From: Frateuria_A sp035943815
GTDB taxonomy: Bacteria; Pseudomonadota; Gammaproteobacteria; Xanthomonadales; Rhodanobacteraceae
Assembly: GCF_035943815.1 (NCBI RefSeq)
Contig: NZ_DASZBU010000009.1
Span: 1 to 64,000, forward strand
Length of the DNA stretch: 64,000 nt
Direction: 5' to 3'
Shown here: positions 18,553 through 26,880 of the stretch, piece by piece
Numbering within the stretch: the stretch's first letter is position 1
How the letters are laid out: the number at the start of each line of letters is the position of its first letter
Position numbers and translations under genes: made by a program
The notes under the pieces: model-generated
The model's database searches: none
What the model was told of the DNA's origin: nothing
Seen by the model: only the letters and a program-made list of their open reading frames with translations

Positions 18553-18854
18553 GCGTCCGCCGCTCCCTCGACCAGGCCGCGCGCGATCAGCTGGCCGCCG
18601 CGGCGTACCTCGAAGCGTACCCGTGCTCCTGCCGGCGTCAACTGCAACTGGGCAGTCTCCGCAGGGTGGAGCGGGGCGACGAACTTGGCCTCCCACAAGC
18701 AAGCCAGCCGCTCGCCGCGCCAGGCGCGCAGCGCTTCGGCCACCTTTTCGAGCAGCAACACGCCGGCAACGAGCGGGCGCCCCGGGAAATGTCCGGGAAG
18801 GCTGGGATGATCCGGCGCGAAGCAAAACGTCGTCTGATAGGCACCGGGGGTCAT
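18549..18854 (-). CDS. ApeI/FabZ-like 3-hydroxyacyl-ACP dehydratase
   Basis: A 101-residue hotdog protein with the FabZ/FabA-type motif HPSLPGHFPGRPLVAGVLLLE, where His22 is the catalytic residue. It is shorter than housekeeping FabZ, as ApeI proteins are. With the ApeP-type protein it would dehydrate the growing polyene. It overlaps both neighbours by four bases (ATGA), so translation along the operon is coupled. Confidence 0.85.
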   Translation of the reverse strand: MTPGAYQTTFCFAPDHPSLPGHFPGRPLVAGVLLLEKVAEALRAWRGERLACLWEAKFVAPLHPAETAQLQLTPAGARVRFEVRRGGQLIARGLVEGAADA

Positions 18855-19570
18855 GGCGCATGGTTCCTGCCGCGGATCAGCTGCGGCCAGCGTAGCGCCA
18901 GCCGGTGCAACAGCGCGGGCAGCCCCAGGTGCGGCAGATGGCGCAGGTGCCAGCGGCGGAACAGATACTCCAGCACGAAGATCGTGCCCAACAGCAGGTA
19001 GGCGCCGGCGTGCATGTAGCCCTGGACCCACGTCAGCGGCACCGGCCATGGCGAGGGCAGGCCCAGCCGCGCCAGCATGCCTCCGGGTACCTGGCAGAAC
19101 AGCATCGCGCCCAGCACCAGCGCCTGCACACCCAGCAGCGCGGCCCAGAACGCGGTGAGTAGACGCGCATAGCGCGCGATGCCTGGCATCGCCAACCGCG
19201 GCGCGCCTTCGATGGCTTCGATGAACTGTGCGACCAGCGGCTGGCGCCCGGCCCGCAAGGTGCGACCGAACAGCCAGGCGAGCAACATGTTCAGCAGCAG
19301 CGGCACCGCGTCCAAGGCGAGCGCGGCGAGGCCGCGCGCAGCAAGCCAGGCCAGGCCGCCGAGCAAGCCCAGCCACGCCAGCCATGCGCCCGGCCGGCCG
19401 GCGCGCAGTGCCGGCCACAGCAGCAGGCTTGCCAGCAAGGCGGACGCGGCCAGCGTGAAGGCTTGCCAATGGGTGAGCGCGCCGGCGATGGCCAGCAGTG
19501 GGTAGGCGAGCAGCAGCGGCAGTGGGCGCGCTTGCGCGTGCCGGGCCTCGGACATGGCGTGCGCGTGCAT
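18851..19570 (-). CDS. COG4648-type membrane protein of the pigment cluster
   Basis: A 239-residue integral membrane protein with about six hydrophobic helices, for example LLLAYPLLAIAGALTHW, LLLWPAL, LNMLLAWLFG and YLLLGTIFVLEYLF. Proteins of this type (COG4648) are regular members of xanthomonadin and aryl-polyene clusters but their biochemical job is not established. The ATG at 19570 is used; a second ATG at 19555 is possible. It lies 70 bp after the ACP gene. Confidence 0.75.
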   Translation of the reverse strand: MHAHAMSEARHAQARPLPLLLAYPLLAIAGALTHWQAFTLAASALLASLLLWPALRAGRPGAWLAWLGLLGGLAWLAARGLAALALDAVPLLLNMLLAWLFGRTLRAGRQPLVAQFIEAIEGAPRLAMPGIARYARLLTAFWAALLGVQALVLGAMLFCQVPGGMLARLGLPSPWPVPLTWVQGYMHAGAYLLLGTIFVLEYLFRRWHLRHLPHLGLPALLHRLALRWPQLIRGRNHAP

Positions 19571-19640
19571 CAGCAGAGGTGGACGGGATAATCCGCGCAG
19601 CAACCTGTCGAAGGCGTCATTGCCGCGCGTGCACGACCGC

Positions 19641-19910
19641 TCAGGCCGCGCGGCTCTGCTCGATGTGCGCCGCGAGCGTGGCCAGGCTGGTGAAGATGCG
19701 CCGGTTGTCGGGGTTGTCCGAGCGCAGCTGGAAACCGTAGTGTTTGGATACGGCGAGCGCGATCTCCAGCGCATCGATCGAGTCCAGCCCGAGGTCGCCG
19801 CCGAACAACGGTGCGTCCGGGTCGATCTGCTCTGCTGTCAGCGAATCGAGGTTCAGGCTCTGGACGATCAAGGTGGCCAGCTCGTGCTGCGCCGCGGTCT
19901 GTTCTGCCAT
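19641..19910 (-). CDS. Acyl carrier protein of the pigment cluster
   Basis: An 89-residue acyl carrier protein with the phosphopantetheine attachment site Ser44 in GLDSIDALE. It opens the leftward operon and would carry the aryl-polyene chain between ketosynthase, reductase and dehydratases. The start at 19910 follows an ACGGAA sequence. The 89 bp between it and xanB2 must contain both divergent promoters. Many aryl-polyene clusters have two ACP genes; only one is here. Confidence 0.9.
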   Translation of the reverse strand: MAEQTAAQHELATLIVQSLNLDSLTAEQIDPDAPLFGGDLGLDSIDALEIALAVSKHYGFQLRSDNPDNRRIFTSLATLAAHIEQSRAA

Positions 19911-19999
19911 GCGAAATTCCGTACCCCATGTGTGCCTCCCCCCGGCGGCAGCGGGCGCGGAGTGTAACATAGCGGCCCTTATTCCCGGTTCCGCGACGC

Positions 20000-20995
20000 A
20001 TGGCTGAAGCTTGCGAAAACACCCTGGCCGAGGTCGTGCCGCCCCGCCGTGCGCCAAGGGTCACCTACCGCAGCGGCGAGGCGGCCCAGGCATTGGCCGA
20101 GGCCGGTACCCTGGCGGTGTTCGGCTTCGGTGCCGGCGCGCAGGCGATGGGTGATCCGCGCTACCTGAGGATCGGGCTGGAAAGCTTCGATGCGCCCGGA
20201 CCGCTGGAGGTGTGGCAGGTCGGTGCGCCGGTCGAGCACGGCTGCGATGGCGCGGTGCGCTGGGCGCGCGGCGGTGGCTGGCTGTTTGCCGCCATCGAGG
20301 TGGACGAGCGCGACCACGGTGGCCCCCGCGACACGGCGCGGCACGCCTATGAAGAGCTTCGCCGAGTGGTCGACGCGCGCGCCGAACACCACGTGCTGCG
20401 CATCTGGAACTACCTGGCTGCGATCAACCAGGGCGAGGACGACGCCGAGCGCTACAAGCTGTTCTGCGACGGCCGCGCCGCCGGCATGGGCGACTTTTTC
20501 GCCGACGGTTTCCCCGCCGCCACGGCGATCGGCCACCACGGAGCGCGACCGGTATTGCAGGTCTACCTGCTGGCCTGCGACCAGCCCGGTGAGCGGGTGG
20601 AAAACCCGCGCCAGGTCAGTGCCTGGCGCTATCCCAGGCAGTACGGCCGCACCCCGCCCAGCTTCGCCCGTGCGATGGCCTTGCCGGCGTCTGACGTGCT
20701 GGCGATCTCCGGCACCGCCGCGGTCGTCGGGCATGCTTCGGCCCATGCCGACGACCTGCATGCACAGCTGGCGGAAACCTTCACCAACCTCGACACGCTG
20801 CTGGCCACCGCAGGCATGGCCGAAGGCTTCGACACCCATTCGCCATTGAAGGCGTACGTGCGCCATCCGGCCGATGCCGCGCAGGTGCGCGAGTTTATCG
20901 TCCGCCGCCTGCCCGGCGTGCCGGTACTGCTGCTGCACGGCGACATCTGCCGGCGCGAGCTGTTGGTGGAGATCGACGGCTGGCGCTACGCCTGA
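20000..20995 (+). CDS. xanB2: XanB2-type chorismatase making 3- and 4-hydroxybenzoate
   Basis: A 331-residue chorismatase of the FkbO/Hyg5/XanB2 family. Characterised XanB2 of Xanthomonas splits chorismate to pyruvate plus 3-hydroxybenzoate (pigment starter) and 4-hydroxybenzoate (ubiquinone precursor). Family hallmarks seen are HHVLRIWNYLAAINQGEDD, ERYKLFCDGRA, the AISGTAAVVGHASAH block and VLLLHGDICRRELLVEIDG near the C-terminus. Its place, divergent from the ACP gene, identifies the whole cluster as xanthomonadin-like rather than fatty-acid synthesis. The last 10 bp overlap the convergent kinase gene. Confidence 0.93.
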   Translation: MAEACENTLAEVVPPRRAPRVTYRSGEAAQALAEAGTLAVFGFGAGAQAMGDPRYLRIGLESFDAPGPLEVWQVGAPVEHGCDGAVRWARGGGWLFAAIEVDERDHGGPRDTARHAYEELRRVVDARAEHHVLRIWNYLAAINQGEDDAERYKLFCDGRAAGMGDFFADGFPAATAIGHHGARPVLQVYLLACDQPGERVENPRQVSAWRYPRQYGRTPPSFARAMALPASDVLAISGTAAVVGHASAHADDLHAQLAETFTNLDTLLATAGMAEGFDTHSPLKAYVRHPADAAQVREFIVRRLPGVPVLLLHGDICRRELLVEIDGWRYA

Positions 20996-21519
20996 TCGCG
21001 CGCCAGCGCGGCACCCAGCGTCCGCGGCAGCTGCAGTAGCAACTCGGCCACGCAGTCGTCGGCCGAGCGATCGGCGGTGTCGATGCGCAGCGGCGGGAGG
21101 TCCCAGGGCGCGTAGTCGCGTGCCGACACCCGTTCCCAGTCCGGCAACTCGAGGCCGGCGATATCGGCGCGCCGGGTTTCCACCCGGTGCCGATGCTCGA
21201 TGAGGTCGGAGCAGCAGACCTCGATCTCGACCAGCCGTGCCTGGGCGCCGGTGGCCGTCGCCCGCCATCCGCGACGTGCCTGCGCGGTCGCGTTGACCAC
21301 ATCGGCGATCACGACGTGGCCGAGCACGAGCTGGTCTCCGGCCAGGGCCATGGCGACGGCATAACCTTCCTCCTCGGGTGCGATGCCGGCGTGGCGCAGG
21401 CTCTGCTCGATCGTGTCGATGCGCAGGTACACCGCGCCGGTGCGCGCCGCCAGCGCCCGCGCCAGGGTCGTCTTGCCACTGCCGGGCAGGCCGGCCAGCA
21501 CGATCAGCAGGCCATTCAC
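20986..21519 (-). CDS. Small P-loop kinase (adenylylsulfate-kinase-like fold), substrate unknown
   Basis: A 177-residue protein with a clear Walker A, GLPGSGKTTLA, at about residues 10-20 and a DxxE motif after the second strand (LRIDTIEQSL). The fold resembles APS kinase or gluconate kinase-like AAA-33 proteins, which phosphorylate small molecules, but no substrate residues identify the acceptor. Its ATG overlaps the glmU stop codon (ATGA), so it is translated with glmU. Calls such as zeta-toxin-like are possible but less likely. Confidence 0.7.
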   Translation of the reverse strand: MNGLLIVLAGLPGSGKTTLARALAARTGAVYLRIDTIEQSLRHAGIAPEEEGYAVAMALAGDQLVLGHVVIADVVNATAQARRGWRATATGAQARLVEIEVCCSDLIEHRHRVETRRADIAGLELPDWERVSARDYAPWDLPPLRIDTADRSADDCVAELLLQLPRTLGAALARDQA

Positions 21520-22886
21520 TTGGGCTTCTTTTGCGGCCGCTGCCAGCCTTCCAGGCTGGTCTGGCGGCCGCGTGCGACGGTCAGTGCATCGGCCGGTGCG
21601 TCACGGGTGATTACCGAACCGGCGCCGATGGTGGCGCGGGCGCCGATCGTCAGCGGCGCCACCAGCGCGGCGTTCGAGCCGATGAAGGCGCCGTCACCGA
21701 TCGTGGTGACGTGCTTGTTGACGCCGTCGTAGTTGCAGGTGATGGTGCCCGCGCCCACGTTGACGCCGGCACCGATCCGCGCGTCGCCAAGGTAGGTGAG
21801 GTGATTGGCCTTGCTGCCCTCGCCCAGGCTGGCCTGCTTGGTCTCGACAAAGTTGCCGACGTGCACGCCTGCGGCCAGTTCGGTCCCCGGGCGCAGGCGC
21901 GCGAACGGGCCGATGGTGCAGGCGCCGTGGGTGACGACGCCTTCGAGGTCGCAATGGGCGAGCACCACGGTGCCGGCCGCCAGTTCGACGTCCTTGAGGC
22001 GCACGAACGGGCCGATGCGCACGTCGTCGCCGAGCACGATGTGTCCTTCGAGTATCACTTCGATGTCCAGCTCCACGTCCATGCCGGCATCGACCGTGCC
22101 TCGCATTTCCAGTCGGCGCGGGTCGGCGATGCGCACACCGGCGTGCATCAGCTCGCGCGTTGCGCGGCGACGGTGGTGATCCTCCAGCTCGGCCAGCTGC
22201 AACGGGTTGTTGGCGCCAGCCGCTTCGACCGGATCGGCGCATTCCACGCAGGCGGCCGGGCGGCCCTCGGCGGCGGCCATCGCGAACACGTCGGTGAGGT
22301 AGTACTCGCCCTGCGCGTTGTTGCGGTCCAGCCGGGCGATCCACTGGGCGAGCGCTTCCGCATCGCCGGCCAGGATGCCGGTATTTACCAGGCGGATCGA
22401 GCGTTGGGCGGCATCGGCGTCCTTCTCCTCGACTACGCCGGCGACACGGCCAGATGGGTCGCGCAACACGCGGCCGTAGCCGTGCGGGTCCTCCAGCGCG
22501 GTGGCGAGCAGGGCCAGGCCCGGGGTCTGTGCGAGGGGGGCGAGCGTGGCGGCGCGCAGCAGCGGCACGTCGCCATAGAGCACCAGTACGCGCGCCGCAC
22601 CCGGAATGCCCGCAAGCGCCTGCGCGAGTGCGTGGCCGGTACCGAGGCGCTCGGCCTGTTCGACCCAACGCAGGTCCATGTCGTGCGCGAAGGCAGCCCG
22701 CAACTGATCGCCGGCGTGCCCGTAGACCACGTGGATCGCCGCCGGTGAAAGCGCGCGCGCCGTATCCAGCACGTGGGCCAGCAGGGGCCGGCCCGCCAGC
22801 GGCATGAGTACCTTGGGCTTGCGCGATTTCATCCGCTTGCCCTCGCCGGCGGCGAGGATTACGACGTGCAGGGGCGTGGCTGACAT
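21516..22886 (-). CDS. glmU: Bifunctional GlcNAc-1-P uridyltransferase / GlcN-1-P acetyltransferase
   Basis: Makes UDP-N-acetylglucosamine, the precursor of peptidoglycan and lipopolysaccharide. The 456 residues include the uridyltransferase signature LAAGEGKRMKSRKPKVL at the N-terminus and, from about residue 250, the left-handed beta-helix of hexapeptide repeats with the acetyltransferase core NYDGVNKHVTTIGDGAFIGSN. Length is normal. Unlike in many bacteria, glmS is not adjacent, and atp genes lie 2 kb upstream. Confidence 0.97.
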   Translation of the reverse strand: MSATPLHVVILAAGEGKRMKSRKPKVLMPLAGRPLLAHVLDTARALSPAAIHVVYGHAGDQLRAAFAHDMDLRWVEQAERLGTGHALAQALAGIPGAARVLVLYGDVPLLRAATLAPLAQTPGLALLATALEDPHGYGRVLRDPSGRVAGVVEEKDADAAQRSIRLVNTGILAGDAEALAQWIARLDRNNAQGEYYLTDVFAMAAAEGRPAACVECADPVEAAGANNPLQLAELEDHHRRRATRELMHAGVRIADPRRLEMRGTVDAGMDVELDIEVILEGHIVLGDDVRIGPFVRLKDVELAAGTVVLAHCDLEGVVTHGACTIGPFARLRPGTELAAGVHVGNFVETKQASLGEGSKANHLTYLGDARIGAGVNVGAGTITCNYDGVNKHVTTIGDGAFIGSNAALVAPLTIGARATIGAGSVITRDAPADALTVARGRQTSLEGWQRPQKKPK

Positions 22887-22946
22887 CTTCGACCCATGGG
22901 TGGTGGCAGGCCGGCGAGGATAGCAGCGCTCGCCTGAGCGGACGGA

Positions 22947-24029
22947 TCAGTCCTTCTTCGCGGGCGCCGGCTTGAGGTCCTCGAGCTTGGGCGAGTAGGC
23001 CTGGACGAAGGCGTTGTGCAGCACGCCGACGATCGCGCCCCAGGTGCTGACGTCCTTGTTGTCGATGCGGCCGCTGATCGGCACTCGAGTGGCGAACTGG
23101 TCCTGCTTATGGTTCTTGAACAGCGAGGTGATGCCCTGCGCAATGGCCTCCCAGGCGATACGCAGGGGGTTCTTGTGTTCTTCCTCCACATCCTGCTTCC
23201 AGCTGAAGATCTGCACGTCGTGCAGCAACGGCTTGGCATAACCGTCGAGCGCGCCGTTCTTGGCCTCCAGCTGCATCACGAAGGTGCCGTGGCCGCCAGC
23301 GAAGTCGAGCTTGGCGTAGGCGCGAGCCAGGTCGTTGAGGCGCGTCAGCTCGATGTCGGTCACGCTCAGGGCGAAGGTGAAATCCAATAGCCGCGGGGCG
23401 AGCGGGTCGAAACTCGCCTTGGCCGTCAACGGGGCATTGCCGAGCACCTTGGCGCTGGCATCGAGGTCGGCTACGCGCCGGCCCTGGCTGCGGTCGGCGT
23501 TGGTCAGGTTGATCACGGTGGCGTCGACGTCGGTCATCTTCAAGTCGACCTTCGGCCTCGATACGAAATTGTGGAAGGTGACCTCGCCGCGGTGAACGCG
23601 CACTTCGTCGAGCCGGATCGGCAGCAGCATCTCCAGTTTCTGCCGCCAGTCCACGCCCTTGCCCGACTGGCCGGCGGCCTTGCCTTCGCCATCGACGAAG
23701 TTGAGGCTGGCCTGGTCGAACTCGACGCGTCCGCGCACGGTGCCGTGGGTCAACGCGCGCCAGCTCAAGGCGATGTCGGTGGTGGCGGCGGCGAAGAATG
23801 GCACCGGCACCTTGCCGGTGACCTTGTCGATGCGCAGGGCGTCGATGCTGTAGGCGCCGCGCCAGAGATGGATGTCGATGTCGGCGATGTGGCCGTGGTA
23901 ATCGCCCATCCGGTCCATCTTGCGGTTGAGGTAGTCCTTGACCACGTAGGGCAGGGCCACTCGCGCCGTCACCAGCAGGACGACGATGACCAGTGCTACG
24001 ACAAGCGAGCGGCGAAAGACAGGTTTCAT
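22947..24029 (-). CDS. DUF748-type (AsmA-like) envelope protein
   Basis: A 360-residue protein with one N-terminal membrane helix (SLVVALVIVVLLVTARVALPY) followed by a long periplasmic part. Short beta-strand-rich segments such as YSIDALRIDKVTGKVPVPFF and VEFDQASLNFVDGEGKAAG fit the DUF748/AsmA-like group, related to proteins that carry lipids across the periplasm. The C-terminus is lysine-rich (PAPAKKD). The function of this member is unknown. It stands upstream of glmU with a 60-bp gap. Confidence 0.75.
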   Translation of the reverse strand: MKPVFRRSLVVALVIVVLLVTARVALPYVVKDYLNRKMDRMGDYHGHIADIDIHLWRGAYSIDALRIDKVTGKVPVPFFAAATTDIALSWRALTHGTVRGRVEFDQASLNFVDGEGKAAGQSGKGVDWRQKLEMLLPIRLDEVRVHRGEVTFHNFVSRPKVDLKMTDVDATVINLTNADRSQGRRVADLDASAKVLGNAPLTAKASFDPLAPRLLDFTFALSVTDIELTRLNDLARAYAKLDFAGGHGTFVMQLEAKNGALDGYAKPLLHDVQIFSWKQDVEEEHKNPLRIAWEAIAQGITSLFKNHKQDQFATRVPISGRIDNKDVSTWGAIVGVLHNAFVQAYSPKLEDLKPAPAKKD

Positions 24030-24100
24030 GAGCGTTCCCGCGGTCCAGCCCGCCTAGAGTCTAGGCGCGGGAGTGTGCGCGGGACGTCCAGGGGGCGTGC

Positions 24101-24616
24101 TCAGCGGCTTCCTTGTCCGGGTCCGGACGAAACCGATGTGTGGCCGTGCTCGCAGCGAAAGATGAAGACGTAGTCGAGGCTGAAGGGCTTGGTCTCGCTG
24201 TCCACCGGATGGCTGTTGCCGTCCGCGTCGGAGGACCAACGGCTGATCGTGAGCGGGGCATAGCGCCAGTCCCGCACGGCGCGACGCACGGCATCGGCGA
24301 AAGGCTGTTGCGCGGGCGGCGGGTCCATCCGTACATCGCCGACCACGCCTCGAGCATCCACGATCACCCGCGCCGCCAGTTCGACCAGCGGCGGGCAGGC
24401 GGCGAGCATCGAGGCCGGGTACGCGGGCGGCTCATGTGCCTGCAGCGCCGCGCCGGTCGCCACCTGGCCTAGCGCGAGCTGGTAGTGGGCCAGGCCGGTG
24501 CCGGCGGCGGTGCGGTAGCTGGCCGAGCCGACGCCGGGTCCGGCGGGCGTTGTCGGGGCGAGATGGGCGCAGCCGGCCAGCAGGATGGCCCAGAACAGGG
24601 TGATCGCATGGGCCAT
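24101..24616 (-). CDS. Lipoprotein with TonB C-terminal-like domain
   Basis: A 171-residue protein with a lipoprotein signal (ITLFWAILLAGC, lipobox LAGC with Cys16). The segment from residue 84 (VIVDARGVVGDVRMDP, then AVRRAVRDWRYAPL) matches the C-terminal domain of TonB-type energy transducers. There is no N-terminal transmembrane helix or proline-rich linker, so it cannot be a classical TonB. Similar stand-alone lipoproteins are common in Xanthomonadales, without assigned function. Confidence 0.65.
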   Translation of the reverse strand: MAHAITLFWAILLAGCAHLAPTTPAGPGVGSASYRTAAGTGLAHYQLALGQVATGAALQAHEPPAYPASMLAACPPLVELAARVIVDARGVVGDVRMDPPPAQQPFADAVRRAVRDWRYAPLTISRWSSDADGNSHPVDSETKPFSLDYVFIFRCEHGHTSVSSGPGQGSR

Positions 24617-24790
24617 GTTCGGTCCTTCCTGGATACCGTGGGAGAGCCGAGCCTACGGAAACGCTCGCGCCCAATCCCCCGCGCTGTCCTCTCACGATGG
24701 AGGAGCCGGGGCGGGGGGCTTGGGAGGTTCATCGTAAGAGCGACCCTCGTTCAGGCCCCTCCCGCGAGGGATAGGGAACCGCGCTTCGCA

Positions 24791-24826
24791 AACGAAAACG
24801 CCGGCGCAAGGCCGGCGTCTTCGTCA
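24791..24826 (-). terminator. Intrinsic terminator of the atp operon
   Basis: ACGCCGGC and its complement form an 8-bp stem around a 5-nt loop, followed on the minus strand by TTTTCGTTT. It lies 15-50 bp after the atpC stop. The rest of 24617-24790 holds no recognisable gene. Confidence 0.85.
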
Positions 24827-24840
24827 GGCCAGAAAGCCCG

Positions 24841-25269
24841 TCAGTGCTTGAGGTTCCTGCGCAGGCGCTCCAGCGCCTGCAGCTGGGTCAGGGCGGCGAC
24901 CAGCTTTGCCTGCGCCTCGGCCACGTCGATGGCGTCGGAGCGGTTGGCCAGGGCTTCCTCCGCTTCTTTCTTGGCGGCCAGCGCGGCGGCTTCGTCGATG
25001 TCCTCCGAACGCAGCGCGGTATCGGCCAGCACGGTTACCGCGTGCGGCTGCACCTCCAGGATGCCGCCGCCGGTGATCGAGATGTCGACCTTCTCGCCGC
25101 CGGCCTCGGTCACGACGACCTTGCCGGGCTTTAGGCGGGTGATAAGCGGGGCGTGGCGGGGCGTGATGCCCAGCTCGCCCTGGTCGCCGGTAGCGACGAC
25201 CATCGTGGCCTCGCCCGAGTAGATCGCGGCTTCGGCGCTGACGACTTCGACGCGGATGGTGGTTGCCAT
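24841..25269 (-). CDS. atpC: ATP synthase F1 subunit epsilon
   Basis: Part of the central stalk; couples rotation and inhibits wasteful ATP hydrolysis. The 142-residue protein has the N-terminal beta-sandwich (VEVVSAEAAIYSGEATMVVA, GELGITPRHAPLIT) and a C-terminal two-helix domain (LANRSDAIDVAEAQAKLVAA). It is the last gene of the operon, 53 bp after atpD, followed by the terminator. Confidence 0.96.
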   Translation of the reverse strand: MATTIRVEVVSAEAAIYSGEATMVVATGDQGELGITPRHAPLITRLKPGKVVVTEAGGEKVDISITGGGILEVQPHAVTVLADTALRSEDIDEAAALAAKKEAEEALANRSDAIDVAEAQAKLVAALTQLQALERLRRNLKH

Positions 25270-25322
25270 GGGGATGTCTCGTTCTGCTCAGGGGAAGGCG
25301 GGCCGCACGGCCCGCCGTCGGA

Positions 25323-26756
25323 TCAGGCCGCCTTCTTGGCGGACATCTCCTCGCCCTTCTTGATCGCCTCGTCGATGCCGCCGACCATGTAGAACGCCTG
25401 CTCCGGCAGGTGGTCGACGTCGCCGTCCACGATCATCTTGAAGCCGCGGATGGTCTCGGCCAGCGACACGTACTTGCCCGGCGCGCCGGTGAACACTTCG
25501 GCCACGTGGAAGGGCTGGCTGAAGAAGCGCTCGCACTTGCGCGCGCGCGACACCACCTGCTTGTCTTCCTCGGACAGCTCGTCCATGCCCAGGATCGCGA
25601 TGATGTCCTTGAGCTCCTTGTAGCGCTGCAGCGTGCCCTGCACGCGGCGGGCGACGTCGTAGTGCTCGGCGCCGATCACGTTCGGATCGAGCTGGCGGCT
25701 GGTCGAATCCAGCGGGTCCACCGCCGGGTAGATGCCCAGCGCGGCGATGTTGCGCGACAACACGACAGTGGCGTCGAGATGGGCAAACGTAGTCGCCGGC
25801 GACGGGTCGGTCAGGTCGTCCGCGGGCACGTACACGGCCTGGATCGAGGTGATCGAACCGGTCTTGGTGGAGGTGATGCGCTCCTGCAGCACGCCCATTT
25901 CCTCGGCCAGGGTCGGCTGGTAGCCCACCGCCGACGGCATGCGGCCGAGCAGCGCGGACACCTCGGTGCCGGCCAGGGTGTAGCGGTAGATGTTGTCGAC
26001 GAACAGCAGCACGTCCTTGCCCTTGCCGGACGCGTCCTTCTGGTCGCGGAAGTACTCGGCCATGGTCAGGCCCGTCAGCGCCACGCGCAGGCGGTTGCCC
26101 GGCGGCTCGTTCATCTGGCCGTAGACCATCGCCACCTTCGACTCGGGCAGATTGTCGAGCTTGACCACGCCCGCGTCCTGCATCTCGTGGTAGAAGTCGT
26201 TGCCCTCGCGGGTACGCTCGCCCACGCCGGCGAACACCGACAGGCCCGAGTGCTGGGTCGCGATGTTGTTGATCAGCTCGAGCATGTTCACGGTCTTGCC
26301 CACGCCGGCGCCGCCGAACAGGCCAACCTTGCCGCCCTTGGCGAACGGGCAGACCAGGTCAATCACCTTGATGCCGGTTTCCAGGAGTTCGTTGGCCGCG
26401 GCCTGCTCGTCGTAGGTCGGCGCTTCGCGGTGGATGACCCAGTGGTCTTCCGCGTTGATCGGGCCGACTTCGTCGATCGGGTTGCCCAGCACGTCCATGA
26501 TGCGGCCGAGCGTGGCGCTGCCGACCGGCACCTTGATGCCCTCGCCGGTGTTGCGCGCGACCAGGCCGCGGCGCAGGCCTTCGGTGGAGCCCAGCGCGAT
26601 GGTGCGCACGACGCCGTCGCCCAGCACCTGCTGGACCTCCAGCGTGATGTCCATGCCGTCGATCTTCAGTGCGTCGTACACCTGCGGCACCTGATCGCGC
26701 GCGAACTCGACGTCGATGACCGCGCCGATGATCTGAACAACTTTGCCCTGGCTCAT
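25323..26756 (-). CDS. atpD: ATP synthase F1 subunit beta
   Basis: Catalytic subunit of F1. The 477-residue protein has Walker A GGAGVGKT (148-155), the catalytic GERTREGNDFY region and the ATP-synthase alpha/beta signature PAVDPLDSTS. The ATG at 26756 (MSQGKVVQIIG) is chosen over one 27 bp upstream because CCGGAGC lies at proper distance and the N-terminus matches the family. A 124-bp gap with two palindromes separates it from atpG. Confidence 0.97.
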   Translation of the reverse strand: MSQGKVVQIIGAVIDVEFARDQVPQVYDALKIDGMDITLEVQQVLGDGVVRTIALGSTEGLRRGLVARNTGEGIKVPVGSATLGRIMDVLGNPIDEVGPINAEDHWVIHREAPTYDEQAAANELLETGIKVIDLVCPFAKGGKVGLFGGAGVGKTVNMLELINNIATQHSGLSVFAGVGERTREGNDFYHEMQDAGVVKLDNLPESKVAMVYGQMNEPPGNRLRVALTGLTMAEYFRDQKDASGKGKDVLLFVDNIYRYTLAGTEVSALLGRMPSAVGYQPTLAEEMGVLQERITSTKTGSITSIQAVYVPADDLTDPSPATTFAHLDATVVLSRNIAALGIYPAVDPLDSTSRQLDPNVIGAEHYDVARRVQGTLQRYKELKDIIAILGMDELSEEDKQVVSRARKCERFFSQPFHVAEVFTGAPGKYVSLAETIRGFKMIVDGDVDHLPEQAFYMVGGIDEAIKKGEEMSAKKAA

Positions 26757-26826
26757 GGATGTGCTCCGGATGGATTCTTTCAAGTTTTCGTCACAGCGCC
26801 GCCGAAGCGTCGCTCTTATTCAGAGT

Positions 26827-26879
26827 GCGGCCACGGATGGCCGCTTTTTGATCTTGCTCTGCGGTCATGGATGACCGCA
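26827..26879. repeat. Pair of REP-like palindromes between atpG and atpD
   Basis: GCGGCCA-CGGA-TGGCCGC (26827-26844) and TGCGGTCA-TGGA-TGACCGCA (26860-26879) are two perfect hairpins with the same loop design. The first is flanked by an AGAGT that recurs in the atpH-atpA gap. In the atp mRNA the loops read UCCG and UCCA. They may stabilise or process the polycistronic message, or be mobile palindromic repeats. Confidence 0.65.
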
Positions 26880-26880
26880 C

